The position numbers and the translations under genes were made by a program. A stretch of DNA of 64,000 nucleotides from the NCBI GenBank assembly GCA_964554335.1, contig CAZKOF010000004.1:11063-75062 (forward strand). Reading direction: 5' to 3'. The DNA is from UBA3263 sp964554335. Its GTDB lineage: Bacteria > Bacteroidota > Bacteroidia > Bacteroidales > Muribaculaceae. The notes under the pieces were generated by a model that saw only the letters and a list, made by a program, of their open reading frames with translations, was not told the DNA's origin and did not search any database. Shown here in pieces: positions 52,475 through 60,226 of this stretch (its first letter is position 1; every line of letters begins with the position of its first letter).

Positions 52475-53209
52475 TTAGAACTGCCAGCCGAGACGGAACG
52501 AGGGTTCAGCGTAGAGCTTCAGGTCAAAGTCATTGCTCTTGGGGCCTTTGGGTGACTCGTAGCTGTCATCCCAGGTTGTATTGCCGTTGTTGTCGGTCAC
52601 TTCGCCGCCTTTGGTGTAGGTCGACACGAAGTTCTTCACGCCGATCTTGAGACCGAGTTCAGCACCGATGTAGAGGCCTTTGTAGACGAAGAAGTCGATG
52701 CCGGTGAAAGCCTTTGCATAGAAAGCGTTGTAGGAGTCGCCCGTGTTATGTTCGGTAGAGCTGACGATCTTGGTTATGGGGTTGCCGGCTGTGTCATAAC
52801 CGGTGGTGTACTCTTTCTGATTGGTTTCCTTCTCGCGGTTGAGTTCAAAGGCGAGGCCGGCGCCGGCATAGAGGTTCACGCGCTTGTAGCTGTAGACAGT
52901 GTGCTCGTAGCCGAGATTGATGCTGAAGTTGCCCTTCTGGGTTTTGCTCCAAACCTCATCTTTTTCGGGGTCGGAAGTGCTTTTGTGGGTACCTACGCCG
53001 AAGCCGAGGCCGATGCGGAGAGCGCCTTTGTCGGAGATAAACCAACGGGCTTTGAGTTCGGGAAGGGTGAATACGTCGTCGCCAGAGAAGGGGTTGAACT
53101 GCATTTCGAGGCTGAAGTTGCCTGATTCGGGGGCGTAGCTCTCCTCTGCATAAGCGTTGGCTGCAACAGACATAACGACAACGAGAGCAATTGCTTTAGT
53201 AAGTTTCAT
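52475..53209 (-). CDS. Outer-membrane beta-barrel protein
   Basis: A 244-residue exported protein. The signal peptide (cleavage after AYA) is followed by a mature chain of alternating strands (GALRIGLGFGVGTH, FSINLGYEHTVYSYKRVNLY, FVYKGLYIGAELGLKIGV). It ends FDLKLYAEPSFRLGWQF, with the terminal Phe typical of barrels recognised by the BAM complex. It probably has eight strands. The function is unknown; it resembles OmpW/OmpA-barrel-like proteins of Bacteroidales. A good promoter precedes it and a terminator follows, so it is monocistronic. Confidence 0.8.
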   Translation of the reverse strand: MKLTKAIALVVVMSVAANAYAEESYAPESGNFSLEMQFNPFSGDDVFTLPELKARWFISDKGALRIGLGFGVGTHKSTSDPEKDEVWSKTQKGNFSINLGYEHTVYSYKRVNLYAGAGLAFELNREKETNQKEYTTGYDTAGNPITKIVSSTEHNTGDSYNAFYAKAFTGIDFFVYKGLYIGAELGLKIGVKNFVSTYTKGGEVTDNNGNTTWDDSYESPKGPKSNDFDLKLYAEPSFRLGWQF

Positions 53210-53269
53210 ACTTGAATGTGTAAGTTAAATGTGTGGGTTAAATGATGAATTTAAGCGTTCCCGCGACCG

Positions 53270-53301
53270 CAAATTTACATCTTTTTTTAATACCTAACAA
53301 A
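53270..53301 (-). promoter_or_regulatory. Promoter of the beta-barrel protein gene
   Basis: The complement of 53270-53277 reads TAAATTTG. TTTG lies at the complement of 53298-53301 with a 20-bp spacer. The leader is about 57 nt. Confidence 0.7.
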
Positions 53302-53355
53302 TTTTTAGGAAATATTTTGCAAATCAGCACCCCGACACCCCCCCCCGACGACCGC

Positions 53356-54207
53356 CTATTTCAGCGATCGCAGAGCGTAGGTTTTCGCGCGCAGGAAAGC
53401 GCCGAGGCTCTCGGGGGTCGCGGCATGGGGGGCCTGCTCCTCAACGCTGACGGGTTCGCCGATGCTGACGTGGATGGTTGTGTTGACCTTCCGCATGACC
53501 TCGCGTGGGAGCATCAGCGAGCGCAGGGGCCAGCAGAGATGACCCATGATATTGAAGAGCTGGGAGTTGGAGCCGTGGAAGTAGACGGGAATCACGGGCA
53601 CTTTGGAGCGGTGGATGATGCGGAGCACGGAGTCCTGCCAGGGGCGGTCTTCGAGCTGCCACTTGAGATTGGTCTTGCTCATGGCGCCGGCGGGGAAGAA
53701 ACCCATTGGCCTGCCCTCCTTCAGCTGGCGCAGGCATTCGGCGATTCCGCGCACCGAGACGGCGCGCTTCGCGGGGTCTTTCTGAGCCCAGGCATCGACG
53801 GCGATGAAGTTGGAGCGCATGCCGCCGATGCGGTTCAAAATCATGTTGACCATCACTTTGAACTCGGGGCGCCGCCGGCCTATGAGGGAAATGAGGGCAA
53901 TGCCGTCGAGCGCGCCGAAGGGGTGGTTGCTGACGGTGATGAACGCGCCTTCGGGAAGACGGTCGAGAATTTCGGCATTGTCTACGCGAAGAGTGATGTT
54001 GAAGGCTTCTTCGATCAGACGGCGGGCACACTCGGGGCCGGGCGTCGTGCAACACATTGCGTGTACGCGGTTGATGTCGTCGAGCTTGACCCAGTGAACG
54101 AGCTTATGGACCAGTTTCGGGTGATTTGCGAGCCGAGGAACCATCTGCATGATCTCCTCGTCGGTCAGCACTTCGGGGCGGACTTCGGGTATTTCGGTGG
54201 CAGTCAT
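53356..54207 (-). CDS. PlsC-like lysophospholipid acyltransferase family protein
   Basis: A 283-residue acyltransferase. The catalytic HX4D motif is in VSNHPFGALDGIAL. The acceptor-binding block MGFFPAGAMSKT and VIPVYFHGSN fit the 1-acyl-glycerol-3-phosphate acyltransferase superfamily. There is no strong membrane helix, so it is a peripheral membrane enzyme. Homologues with this long N-terminus (LTDEEIMQMVPRLANHP) in Bacteroidetes are also associated with aminolipid O-acylation, so the acceptor is open. Its start overlaps the PAP2/AUR1-like gene by 4 nt, and it is the last gene of the pdxA-pgpA-CDP-transferase-AUR1 operon. Confidence 0.82.
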   Translation of the reverse strand: MTATEIPEVRPEVLTDEEIMQMVPRLANHPKLVHKLVHWVKLDDINRVHAMCCTTPGPECARRLIEEAFNITLRVDNAEILDRLPEGAFITVSNHPFGALDGIALISLIGRRRPEFKVMVNMILNRIGGMRSNFIAVDAWAQKDPAKRAVSVRGIAECLRQLKEGRPMGFFPAGAMSKTNLKWQLEDRPWQDSVLRIIHRSKVPVIPVYFHGSNSQLFNIMGHLCWPLRSLMLPREVMRKVNTTIHVSIGEPVSVEEQAPHAATPESLGAFLRAKTYALRSLK

Positions 54208-55145
54208 TTCGATTTATTGGGGGTTACATATGCGGCATATCGGTCAATAAATCGCGCAAAGGCGGGGATTTTCATCAGTCCGTATTCAAAAACGATAAAT
54301 CCGAGCAATGCGCAACCGATGCCGAGGGTTACGTCGATAATATAATGATGGGAAGTATAGACGGCCGTGAACCAGATGCCGAGGGTGATGAACCCGAGGG
54401 CCACGCGCCAGGCATTCGGTGAGCGCGACTTCATGGCGTAGATGAAGGCAACGAGGGTGTAGGCGCTATGGAGCGAAGGCACGGCGGCGAAAACATTGGA
54501 GTTGCGGGCATAGAGGGCATCGAAAATTCCGAGGCCCGTCATGCGGTCAAAAGCGCCGAGACCGGCAACCGAGCCGGGGGTGCCGAAAATCGGTTCGAGG
54601 CCATATTGAGCCACGAACCACGGCGGGGCGGCGGGGTGGATGTAGTAGCCGGCAAATCCGATGAGGTTCACCAGCAGAAAGACCAGCGAGAAGCGCAACG
54701 ACCACTTTTCGCGTCCGCTGAAGTAGAGCCACAGGCCGAAGGCAATCGGCACGGGGACCCAGCAGAGATAGAAGAGCCCGCAGAGAAAGTCAACGACGGG
54801 CGAGGTATGGAGCGCGAAGAATTCGTTGGGTGTCAGCAGCGAGCCGTCGGCGGTATGGACCCCGAAGAGCGACTTTTCGGCAGCATAGAGGCCCCCGACA
54901 TCAACGGGGGTGACCTCATAGTTGGGCACGATGTTCATCCAGTCATAGCTGATGCCGAACACAATGAACGGCAGCAGCGCGACGACCAAACGCCGAGACG
55001 GGGCGGAAGCAAAAAAGAGCGCCGCAATCAGCAGGGCAAGAACGGGGTGTTCGGGGCGGAAACCGACGCAGAGCGCCGTCACCAGCAGCCACACTGCCAG
55101 GGCCGTGAGGCAGACGAGGGACTCTTTGCGGTTGGGCAGAGTCAT
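54204..55145 (-). CDS. AUR1-like PAP2 membrane enzyme (possible phosphoinositol-ceramide synthase)
   Basis: A 313-residue polytopic membrane protein with about six or seven helices. PSLHSAYTLVAF and TSHHYIIDVTLG are the C2 and C3 motifs of the PAP2_3/AUR1 branch, which includes eukaryotic inositol-phosphoceramide synthase. These enzymes transfer a phospho-head group from a glycerophospholipid to ceramide. Coupling by 4-nt overlaps to a CDP-alcohol phosphatidyltransferase upstream and an acyltransferase downstream supports a lipid head-group role. The specific phosphoinositol-dihydroceramide reaction is inference by analogy with the Bacteroides inositol-lipid pathway. A plain lipid phosphatase is the alternative. 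Confidence 0.8.
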   Translation of the reverse strand: MTLPNRKESLVCLTALAVWLLVTALCVGFRPEHPVLALLIAALFFASAPSRRLVVALLPFIVFGISYDWMNIVPNYEVTPVDVGGLYAAEKSLFGVHTADGSLLTPNEFFALHTSPVVDFLCGLFYLCWVPVPIAFGLWLYFSGREKWSLRFSLVFLLVNLIGFAGYYIHPAAPPWFVAQYGLEPIFGTPGSVAGLGAFDRMTGLGIFDALYARNSNVFAAVPSLHSAYTLVAFIYAMKSRSPNAWRVALGFITLGIWFTAVYTSHHYIIDVTLGIGCALLGFIVFEYGLMKIPAFARFIDRYAAYVTPNKSK

Positions 55146-55837
55146 TTGCGAGCGTTTAGCGCCTTGCGGCAGTGGTTAATGCGGGCAAATGCCGTCAGAT
55201 TGGCGAAAACGGCAACAATAACCATTGCGCCGACGACGAAGACGTCGGGATTGAAAGAGTCGCCGGGAGCCTGACAGACGCCATAGACTCCGGTAGCGAT
55301 TATGCCGGCAGTGGTAACGACCACTCGTTCGGGGCGCTGCATGAAGCCGATCTTACACTCGATGTCAAGACCTTCGGCGCGGGCACGCACATAGCTGACC
55401 ATCAGCGAACCTACGAGGGCGATAAACGTGATGATAGCGCTCCAGAGGGCGCCGCGCTGGATGAGATAGAAAGCCAGGCCTCCGAGAGTGAACATCTCGC
55501 AGTAGCGGTCGAGAACCGAGTCATACATGGCGCCGAATGTCGACGACATGTTGCCGAGACGGGCGACCTGACCGTCGAGCATATCGAAAAGAGAGAAGGC
55601 AAGAATGATGATACCGCCCCACATGAACACCTCATATGGATTCTCGCCATGCGAGGCGAGATAGCCGGCCCGGACCATGAAGGCAGCACCGGCAATCTGG
55701 CCGAGCAGACCGACGGTCGTCACCATATTCGGAGTCACGCCAATCTTTATGAGCAGGCGCACGAAGGGATTGATAATGCAATAGATGCCCTGCTGGAGAG
55801 CGTCGCGCCATGTCTTTGCAGTTTTTTTGATATCCAT
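55142..55837 (-). CDS. CDP-alcohol phosphatidyltransferase (complete motif)
   Basis: A 231-residue integral membrane enzyme that exchanges CMP of a CDP-linked lipid for an alcohol or alcohol phosphate. DMLDGQVARLGNMSS then FGAMYDSVLDRY gives the full D..DG..AR........G...D...D signature. About six helices are present. I start at the ATG at 55837, one base after the pgpA stop, rather than the longer frame. The product ends in a 4-nt overlap with the AUR1-like gene. In the Bacteroides inositol-lipid pathway the equivalent enzyme makes phosphatidylinositol phosphate from CDP-diacylglycerol; here that activity is inferred from context only. Confidence 0.87.
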   Translation of the reverse strand: MDIKKTAKTWRDALQQGIYCIINPFVRLLIKIGVTPNMVTTVGLLGQIAGAAFMVRAGYLASHGENPYEVFMWGGIIILAFSLFDMLDGQVARLGNMSSTFGAMYDSVLDRYCEMFTLGGLAFYLIQRGALWSAIITFIALVGSLMVSYVRARAEGLDIECKIGFMQRPERVVVTTAGIIATGVYGVCQAPGDSFNPDVFVVGAMVIVAVFANLTAFARINHCRKALNARK

Positions 55838-55838
55838 G

Positions 55839-56354
55839 TTACCAGATGAGGAAATAGTTGAGGACAAAAAGTATGACGGCGGAATAGAATCCGGCAAGCA
55901 GGTCGTCGGCCATCATTCCGTATCCCCCGGGCAGACGCTCCATACGTCGGATTCCCAGGGGTTTGTAAATGTCGAAAAAGCGGAAAAGGGCAAGCGAGAG
56001 CAAGATTTCCCACCAGGGGCACATAACCACCGGAATGAGCGAGAACCATTGGCCGACGGTTTCGTCGACGCAGGCAATCACGGGGTCCGGGCCCCAATAT
56101 TTCTCGCTGACGGAGCTCGCCCAGGTGCCGGCAATCGCCAGAAGCACGGTTGCGGCGGCGGTAATTCCGACAGTGAGCGTCGGGGGTGCCCAGATAAATA
56201 GCGGCAGCCAGAGAATTATTGCGAGAATCGCGCCCCAGGTTCCGGGGGCCTTCGGCAGATAGCCGACGCCAAGCGATGTGCATATCAGCTTGGGCAGCAG
56301 CGGAAACTCCGCGTCGCGGCTATGGTCAATTTTGCGGTGAGGTTCGGCGTGCAT
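55839..56354 (-). CDS. pgpA: PgpA family phosphatidylglycerophosphatase-like protein
   Basis: A 171-residue membrane phosphatase of the PgpA family. The N-terminal block TSLGVGYLPKAPGTWG is diagnostic. ACVDETVGQW supplies the acidic active-site residues, and LFRFFDIYKPLGIRRMERLP and GGYGMMADDLLAGFYSA follow. The family removes the terminal phosphate from phosphatidylglycerophosphate. In this operon, directly before a CDP-alcohol phosphatidyltransferase, it could instead dephosphorylate phosphatidylinositol phosphate. It is 4 nt after pdxA and 1 nt before the transferase. Confidence 0.93.
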   Translation of the reverse strand: MHAEPHRKIDHSRDAEFPLLPKLICTSLGVGYLPKAPGTWGAILAIILWLPLFIWAPPTLTVGITAAATVLLAIAGTWASSVSEKYWGPDPVIACVDETVGQWFSLIPVVMCPWWEILLSLALFRFFDIYKPLGIRRMERLPGGYGMMADDLLAGFYSAVILFVLNYFLIW

Positions 56355-56358
56355 GGTT

Positions 56359-57432
56359 TCAGAACTCCCTTGCGGGACGGTCTTGATAGAGTTTTTTCAA
56401 CGGATTTGCAAATGCCTCGGCATGGCGCTCGCGGTTGCGCAGCGCATCGATGGCAAGATAGATCGCCTGGCGCATTGACTGCGGGTCGGCCAAACCCTTT
56501 CCGGCAATGTCGTATGCCGTGCCGTGGTCGGGGCTGGTGCGGACGTAGGGGAGTCCGGCAGTGAAGTTCACTCCGGCGGTTCCGCAGAGGGCCTTGAAAG
56601 GAATGAGGCCCTGGTCATGGTACATTGCGAGGATGCCGTCGAAGCGGGTGTGATGGCCGGCACCGAAGAAGCCGTCGGCCGGATATGGGCCGAAAGCTTG
56701 AATTTTAAGATTGTTGGCCTCGGCAATGGCGGGTTCGATAATGTCGGTCTCCTCCTTGCCGATGAGGCCTCCGTCGCCGGCGTGAGGATTGAGAGCGAGC
56801 ACCGCTATTCGTGGCGAATGCACTCCGAAGTCGCGTATCAGCGAGAGGTTGAAATCCTCCAGCCGCTTGACCAGCAGCTCGGTCGAGAGCTGGGAGGCAA
56901 CCTTCGCCAGAGGGGTATGAATCGTTGCCGGGGCAACACGCAGGCCGCTCTCGGAGGCCATGATCATCAGGGCGCGGTCACCCTCCTCGCCGAGCGAGGC
57001 TTCGAAATATTCCGTGTGGCCCGGAAAATGGAAGTCGGGGCCCTGGATATTCTCTTTGTTAATCGGCGCAGTTACGATGACGTCAATATCGCCGGCCTTC
57101 AAATCGGAGGTTGCACGCTCGAGCGCGGCGATTGCGGCGCGTCCGGCAGCCTCGGTGTTGCGGCCGGTTGCGAGCTGCTCGTCGTCGGCAATGACATTGA
57201 CGAAATTCAGATGTCCATCTTTTGCCTGAGCGCCTGATTCGGCGCGGTTAACGGGGACGGTCGGGATTTCGAGCTGCTTGCGGTAGGCCGCGGCAATGCG
57301 CTGGCTGCCGTAGACCACCGGGGTGCAGAGATCAAAAATCTGAGGGTCTTCCATCGCTTTGAGAATGACCTCGTAGCCGATGCCGTTATAGTCGCCGTGG
57401 GTGATTCCCACTTTTATTTTTCTATCTTCCAT
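56359..57432 (-). CDS. pdxA: 4-hydroxythreonine-4-phosphate dehydrogenase
   Basis: PdxA oxidises 4-phosphohydroxy-L-threonine in the DXP-dependent vitamin B6 pathway. The protein has 357 residues. GITHGDYNGIGYEVILKA is the N-terminal signature. VTAPINKENI, GHTEYF, and the metal-binding histidines in TIHTPL and AMYHDQGLIPFKAL are conserved. LPYVRTSPDHGTAYDIAG is the C-terminal signature. It heads the minus-strand operon. Its promoter box (TAATTTTG, complement of 57459-57466) lies back to back with that of the nucleotidyltransferase gene. Confidence 0.95.
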   Translation of the reverse strand: MEDRKIKVGITHGDYNGIGYEVILKAMEDPQIFDLCTPVVYGSQRIAAAYRKQLEIPTVPVNRAESGAQAKDGHLNFVNVIADDEQLATGRNTEAAGRAAIAALERATSDLKAGDIDVIVTAPINKENIQGPDFHFPGHTEYFEASLGEEGDRALMIMASESGLRVAPATIHTPLAKVASQLSTELLVKRLEDFNLSLIRDFGVHSPRIAVLALNPHAGDGGLIGKEETDIIEPAIAEANNLKIQAFGPYPADGFFGAGHHTRFDGILAMYHDQGLIPFKALCGTAGVNFTAGLPYVRTSPDHGTAYDIAGKGLADPQSMRQAIYLAIDALRNRERHAEAFANPLKKLYQDRPAREF

Positions 57433-57458
57433 GGAAAATGTCGATTTGTAAGAGAGTG

Positions 57459-57486
57459 CAAAATTACAAAAATTTTCGTAATTTTG
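57459..57486. promoter_or_regulatory. Back-to-back -7 boxes between pdxA and the nucleotidyltransferase gene
   Basis: The complement of 57459-57466 reads TAATTTTG for pdxA. TAATTTTG at 57479-57486 on the plus strand serves the divergent operon, with a leader of about 17 nt. The two operons of the lipid region therefore share 74 bp of control DNA. Confidence 0.6.
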
Positions 57487-57506
57487 CGGGCATAATCATA
57501 ATATTC

Positions 57507-58208
57507 ATGCATTACGCCATTTTAGCTGCAGGAGAAGGGTCGCGCCTCAACATGGTCGCCACCAAGCCGTTGGCAACGATTCAGGGGCGCACGCTCGTCG
57601 GACGCCTGCTTGACATCATCGCAGAGCGCCCGGGAGTCGGGGATGTTGTTGTTATCACCAACAACCGGAAACCTGAAATCGAGGCCCACATCCGAAGCCT
57701 CGCCCTACCTTTCCGCCCGGAAGTCATCGCCGCCCGGACCCTCTCAGCCGCCCATTCACTCCGGCGTGCGTTGGAGGCTCTTCCGGTCGGGGAACCGGTC
57801 ATTGCCCTGACGGTCGACACGGTTTTCCTGGCATCGGAATTCTACGATTATGTCACCGCTTTCGAGTCGATGACCGAGGCCGACGTCCTTATGGGCGTCA
57901 CGCGATATGCCGACGACGAGAAGCCTCTCTATGTCGAGGTCGACGCCTCGGGACGCGTGCATGCATTCCGCGACTTTGCCCAACAGGGGGCGGAATTCGT
58001 GTCGGCAGGCATTTACGGCCTTAACCACCGCGCCCGCATGGCCCTGGAGCGGGCAATCGACACAGGCATAAACGGTTTACGCGAGGCCCAACGCTCCCTG
58101 CTGCTCCAGGGCATCGATGTCATGGCGTTCAAAATGGGTAAGGTTTTCGACGTTGACCGTCCGCAAGATTTGCTGAAGGCACGCGAGTTTTTGTCGGAGA
58201 ATGAGTGA
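57507..58208 (+). CDS. Sugar/alcohol-phosphate nucleotidyltransferase
   Basis: A 233-residue nucleotidyltransferase-fold enzyme that would activate a phosphorylated alcohol as its CDP (or other NDP) derivative. AILAAGEGSRLNMVATKPLA is the GxGxR...KP nucleotide-binding signature. ALTVDTVFLASEF gives a metal-binding Asp, and VFDVDRPQDLLKAREFL is the usual C-terminal block. I use the ATG at 57507; the frame extends upstream across the -7 box. It is the first gene of a three-gene operon with an ATP-grasp-like protein and a CDP-alcohol phosphotransferase. CTP use is therefore likely but not shown by the sequence. Confidence 0.82.
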   Translation: MHYAILAAGEGSRLNMVATKPLATIQGRTLVGRLLDIIAERPGVGDVVVITNNRKPEIEAHIRSLALPFRPEVIAARTLSAAHSLRRALEALPVGEPVIALTVDTVFLASEFYDYVTAFESMTEADVLMGVTRYADDEKPLYVEVDASGRVHAFRDFAQQGAEFVSAGIYGLNHRARMALERAIDTGINGLREAQRSLLLQGIDVMAFKMGKVFDVDRPQDLLKAREFLSENE

Positions 58209-59041
58209 TGATTGTCAGTGTTGCAGCAATATTGAGAGCCGGGCATTTTTCGCCCAACAACGTCAGCCGCGATGCGGCAATTCTCAACGACGTCGCCGCC
58301 GAGCTGCGCCGCAAAGGCTTGCAGGTCAACATCTATAGTGAAGAACAATTTATTGCCCACGGAATCGGCGCGGAACAGATTGTCATGGCAATGACACGCG
58401 ACGAGCGCGCGACGACCCGCCTGCTCGCCCTGGAACGCACGGGCCGCGAGGTCGTCAATAGCGGCCACGCAATCAACCATTGCACCCGGGCCAACATGGT
58501 GCGGGTCTTTGAACGCGAAGGCATTCCCCAACCGGCAACGGTTGTTGTCAACACAGACGAAGACGTGCGCAGCCAACTGGCCGAGGCCGGATTCGACCAA
58601 TGCTGGGTCAAACGTGCCGACTGCCAGACCATACATAAAGAGGATGTTGTACGCGCCCGCCATATCGAGGAAGCCCAGGAGCTTCTGAGCGAATTCTTTA
58701 TACGCGGAATCCGCAAAGCCACCGTGGCCGCCAATGCCCGCGGGCTTCATCTGAAATTCTATGGAGTTGACACAACGGGCTTTTTCCACTATTTTTTCAC
58801 CGCTGACGCCCCGGCCGAACCGGTATTTGACCCGGCAGAGTTCCGCAGTGTCTGCGAGCGCGCCGCCCGCGCTTTAGGAGTAATCGTCTATGGAGGCGAC
58901 GCGATTGTCGACCCGCATAGCGGACAGTTCGTAATCGTCAGTTTCAACGACTGGCCGGCGTTTGCACCATGCCGCCGCGAGGCGACGAAAGCGATAACCA
59001 AATACGTTGCGGGCCGCGCACGCAAAATGATGAAACGATGA
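58208..59041 (+). CDS. ATP-grasp-like protein of unknown substrate
   Basis: A 277-residue cytoplasmic protein I cannot assign to a characterised enzyme. The pattern fits an ATP-grasp carboxylate-amine ligase or kinase. NSGHAINHCTRANMVRVFER followed by GIPQPATVVVNTDED resembles the RimK-type pre-grasp/linker. DQCWVKRADCQTIHKED looks like the ATP-binding strand with its lysine. GVIVYGGDAIVDPHSGQF and VIVSFNDWPAFAPC match the D...N metal-binding end of ATP-grasp folds. The ATG at 58208 overlaps the previous stop (TGATG); a GTG one codon earlier is the alternative. It sits between an NDP-transferase and a CDP-alcohol phosphotransferase, coupled to both by overlap. Confidence 0.7.
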   Translation: MIVSVAAILRAGHFSPNNVSRDAAILNDVAAELRRKGLQVNIYSEEQFIAHGIGAEQIVMAMTRDERATTRLLALERTGREVVNSGHAINHCTRANMVRVFEREGIPQPATVVVNTDEDVRSQLAEAGFDQCWVKRADCQTIHKEDVVRARHIEEAQELLSEFFIRGIRKATVAANARGLHLKFYGVDTTGFFHYFFTADAPAEPVFDPAEFRSVCERAARALGVIVYGGDAIVDPHSGQFVIVSFNDWPAFAPCRREATKAITKYVAGRARKMMKR

Positions 59042-59904
59042 TCAACGGCGACTTCAAATCATCACTCAAAAGCCTCGACACGGAGGAGCACATCGACATC
59101 TGGTTCTACCGCCGCATCGGATGGGTCGAGGCCCGCATCGCCGCCCGGCTCGGTATCTCGCCCAACGCAATAACCATCGCATCGATTTTCATCGGCGTCG
59201 CCGCGGGGCTCTGCTTCTATCCGGCCGACCTGCCGACCAATATTGCCGGCCTGCTGCTGCTCATACTCGCAAACTCCTTCGACTCGGCCGACGGCCAGCT
59301 CGCACGCATGACCCGGCAATATTCCCAGCTCGGACGCATTCTCGACGGCATGGCCGGCAACTTCTGGTTCGCGACAATCTACGTGTGCATCTGCCTGCGC
59401 ACTAATGAACATGTTGCCCTGTTCAACGCCCACACATGGGCAATCTGGAGCCTGGCGATATGCGCGGGCGCAAGCCATGTCTTTCAGGCCGCCATGGCCG
59501 ACTTTTACCGTCAGATGCACCTGCGCGCCGTCAATGGCTCCAGCGAGTTCGAGGGTTCGGCGGCCCTGCGCCGCAAGCTCGCTGACGCCCGTGGCCTCAG
59601 GCGCCTGATTCTGCGCCTTTATCTGCGCTATACCCTCTTTCAGGAAGCACTGACTCCGGAAGCCCTGAGGCTATGCGATGCCCCTACCCTCCCGGCCGGA
59701 TTTCGCGAAGGTTCCCTGCCGCTGATGAAATGGGCCAACGTGCTGACTTTCAACTGGCGCTCGATAACATTGGCAATCTGCCTGCTCGCTGGCGCCCCCT
59801 GGGTCTATTTCGTTTGCGAACTGACCCTCGGCAACCTGATTCTCTGCTATATGATTGTCAGCCACGAGCGCATGTGCCGCCGACTGGCTCAGGCAAGGCA
59901 CTAA
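59038..59904 (+). CDS. CDP-alcohol phosphotransferase family protein lacking the fourth Asp
   Basis: A 288-residue membrane protein with about six helices. DSADGQLARMTRQYSQL then GRILDGMAGN aligns to the CDP-alcohol phosphotransferase signature. The last Asp, which serves as catalytic base in solved members, is replaced by Gly. All other signature residues are present. It overlaps the ATP-grasp-like gene by 4 nt (ATGA), so the three genes are translated together. The likely role is transfer of a phospho-alcohol from the CDP compound made by the first gene, or a variant chemistry. An inactive or regulatory homologue cannot be excluded. Confidence 0.8.
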   Translation: MINGDFKSSLKSLDTEEHIDIWFYRRIGWVEARIAARLGISPNAITIASIFIGVAAGLCFYPADLPTNIAGLLLLILANSFDSADGQLARMTRQYSQLGRILDGMAGNFWFATIYVCICLRTNEHVALFNAHTWAIWSLAICAGASHVFQAAMADFYRQMHLRAVNGSSEFEGSAALRRKLADARGLRRLILRLYLRYTLFQEALTPEALRLCDAPTLPAGFREGSLPLMKWANVLTFNWRSITLAICLLAGAPWVYFVCELTLGNLILCYMIVSHERMCRRLAQARH

Positions 59905-60107
59905 AAAGGAGGGGCGGCGGTTCATCACCGGGCCCCTCCCCTCACGTTTCAACTATTTATTTATGAGAGCCTCTGCACCCAGTTTCTCAACTCAGTCGCA
60001 GAGGACGAGGGATGCAAATCAGTTCACATAATTTCAATAGCTGACTTTTTAACGCCCGCAGGCCAACGAAAGTTAGCGCCGAAAGGCCAAAAAAACTTAA
60101 AATCAAC

Positions 60108-60123
60108 TGTTAACGCGTTAACA
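60108..60123. promoter_or_regulatory. 16-bp perfect palindrome upstream of rubrerythrin
   Basis: TGTTAACGCGTTAACA is perfectly symmetric and lies about 100 bp before the rubrerythrin ATG. The 322-bp gap (59905-60226) also contains a GC-rich stem at about 59911-59941 (GGAGGGGC/GCCCCTCC, no U-run) and a GGTTTGA/TCAAACC pair at 60184-60209. No consensus -7 box is seen. The palindrome is a candidate repressor or activator site. Confidence 0.5.
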
Positions 60124-60226
60124 CATTCCCCCCACTCGCCCCGCCCACCCCGCCGGTGTGAACCAATCGGAGGGCGGAGGCGTTGGTTTGATGTAACCGA
60201 ATTTCAAACCAAAAGCATTTATAACT

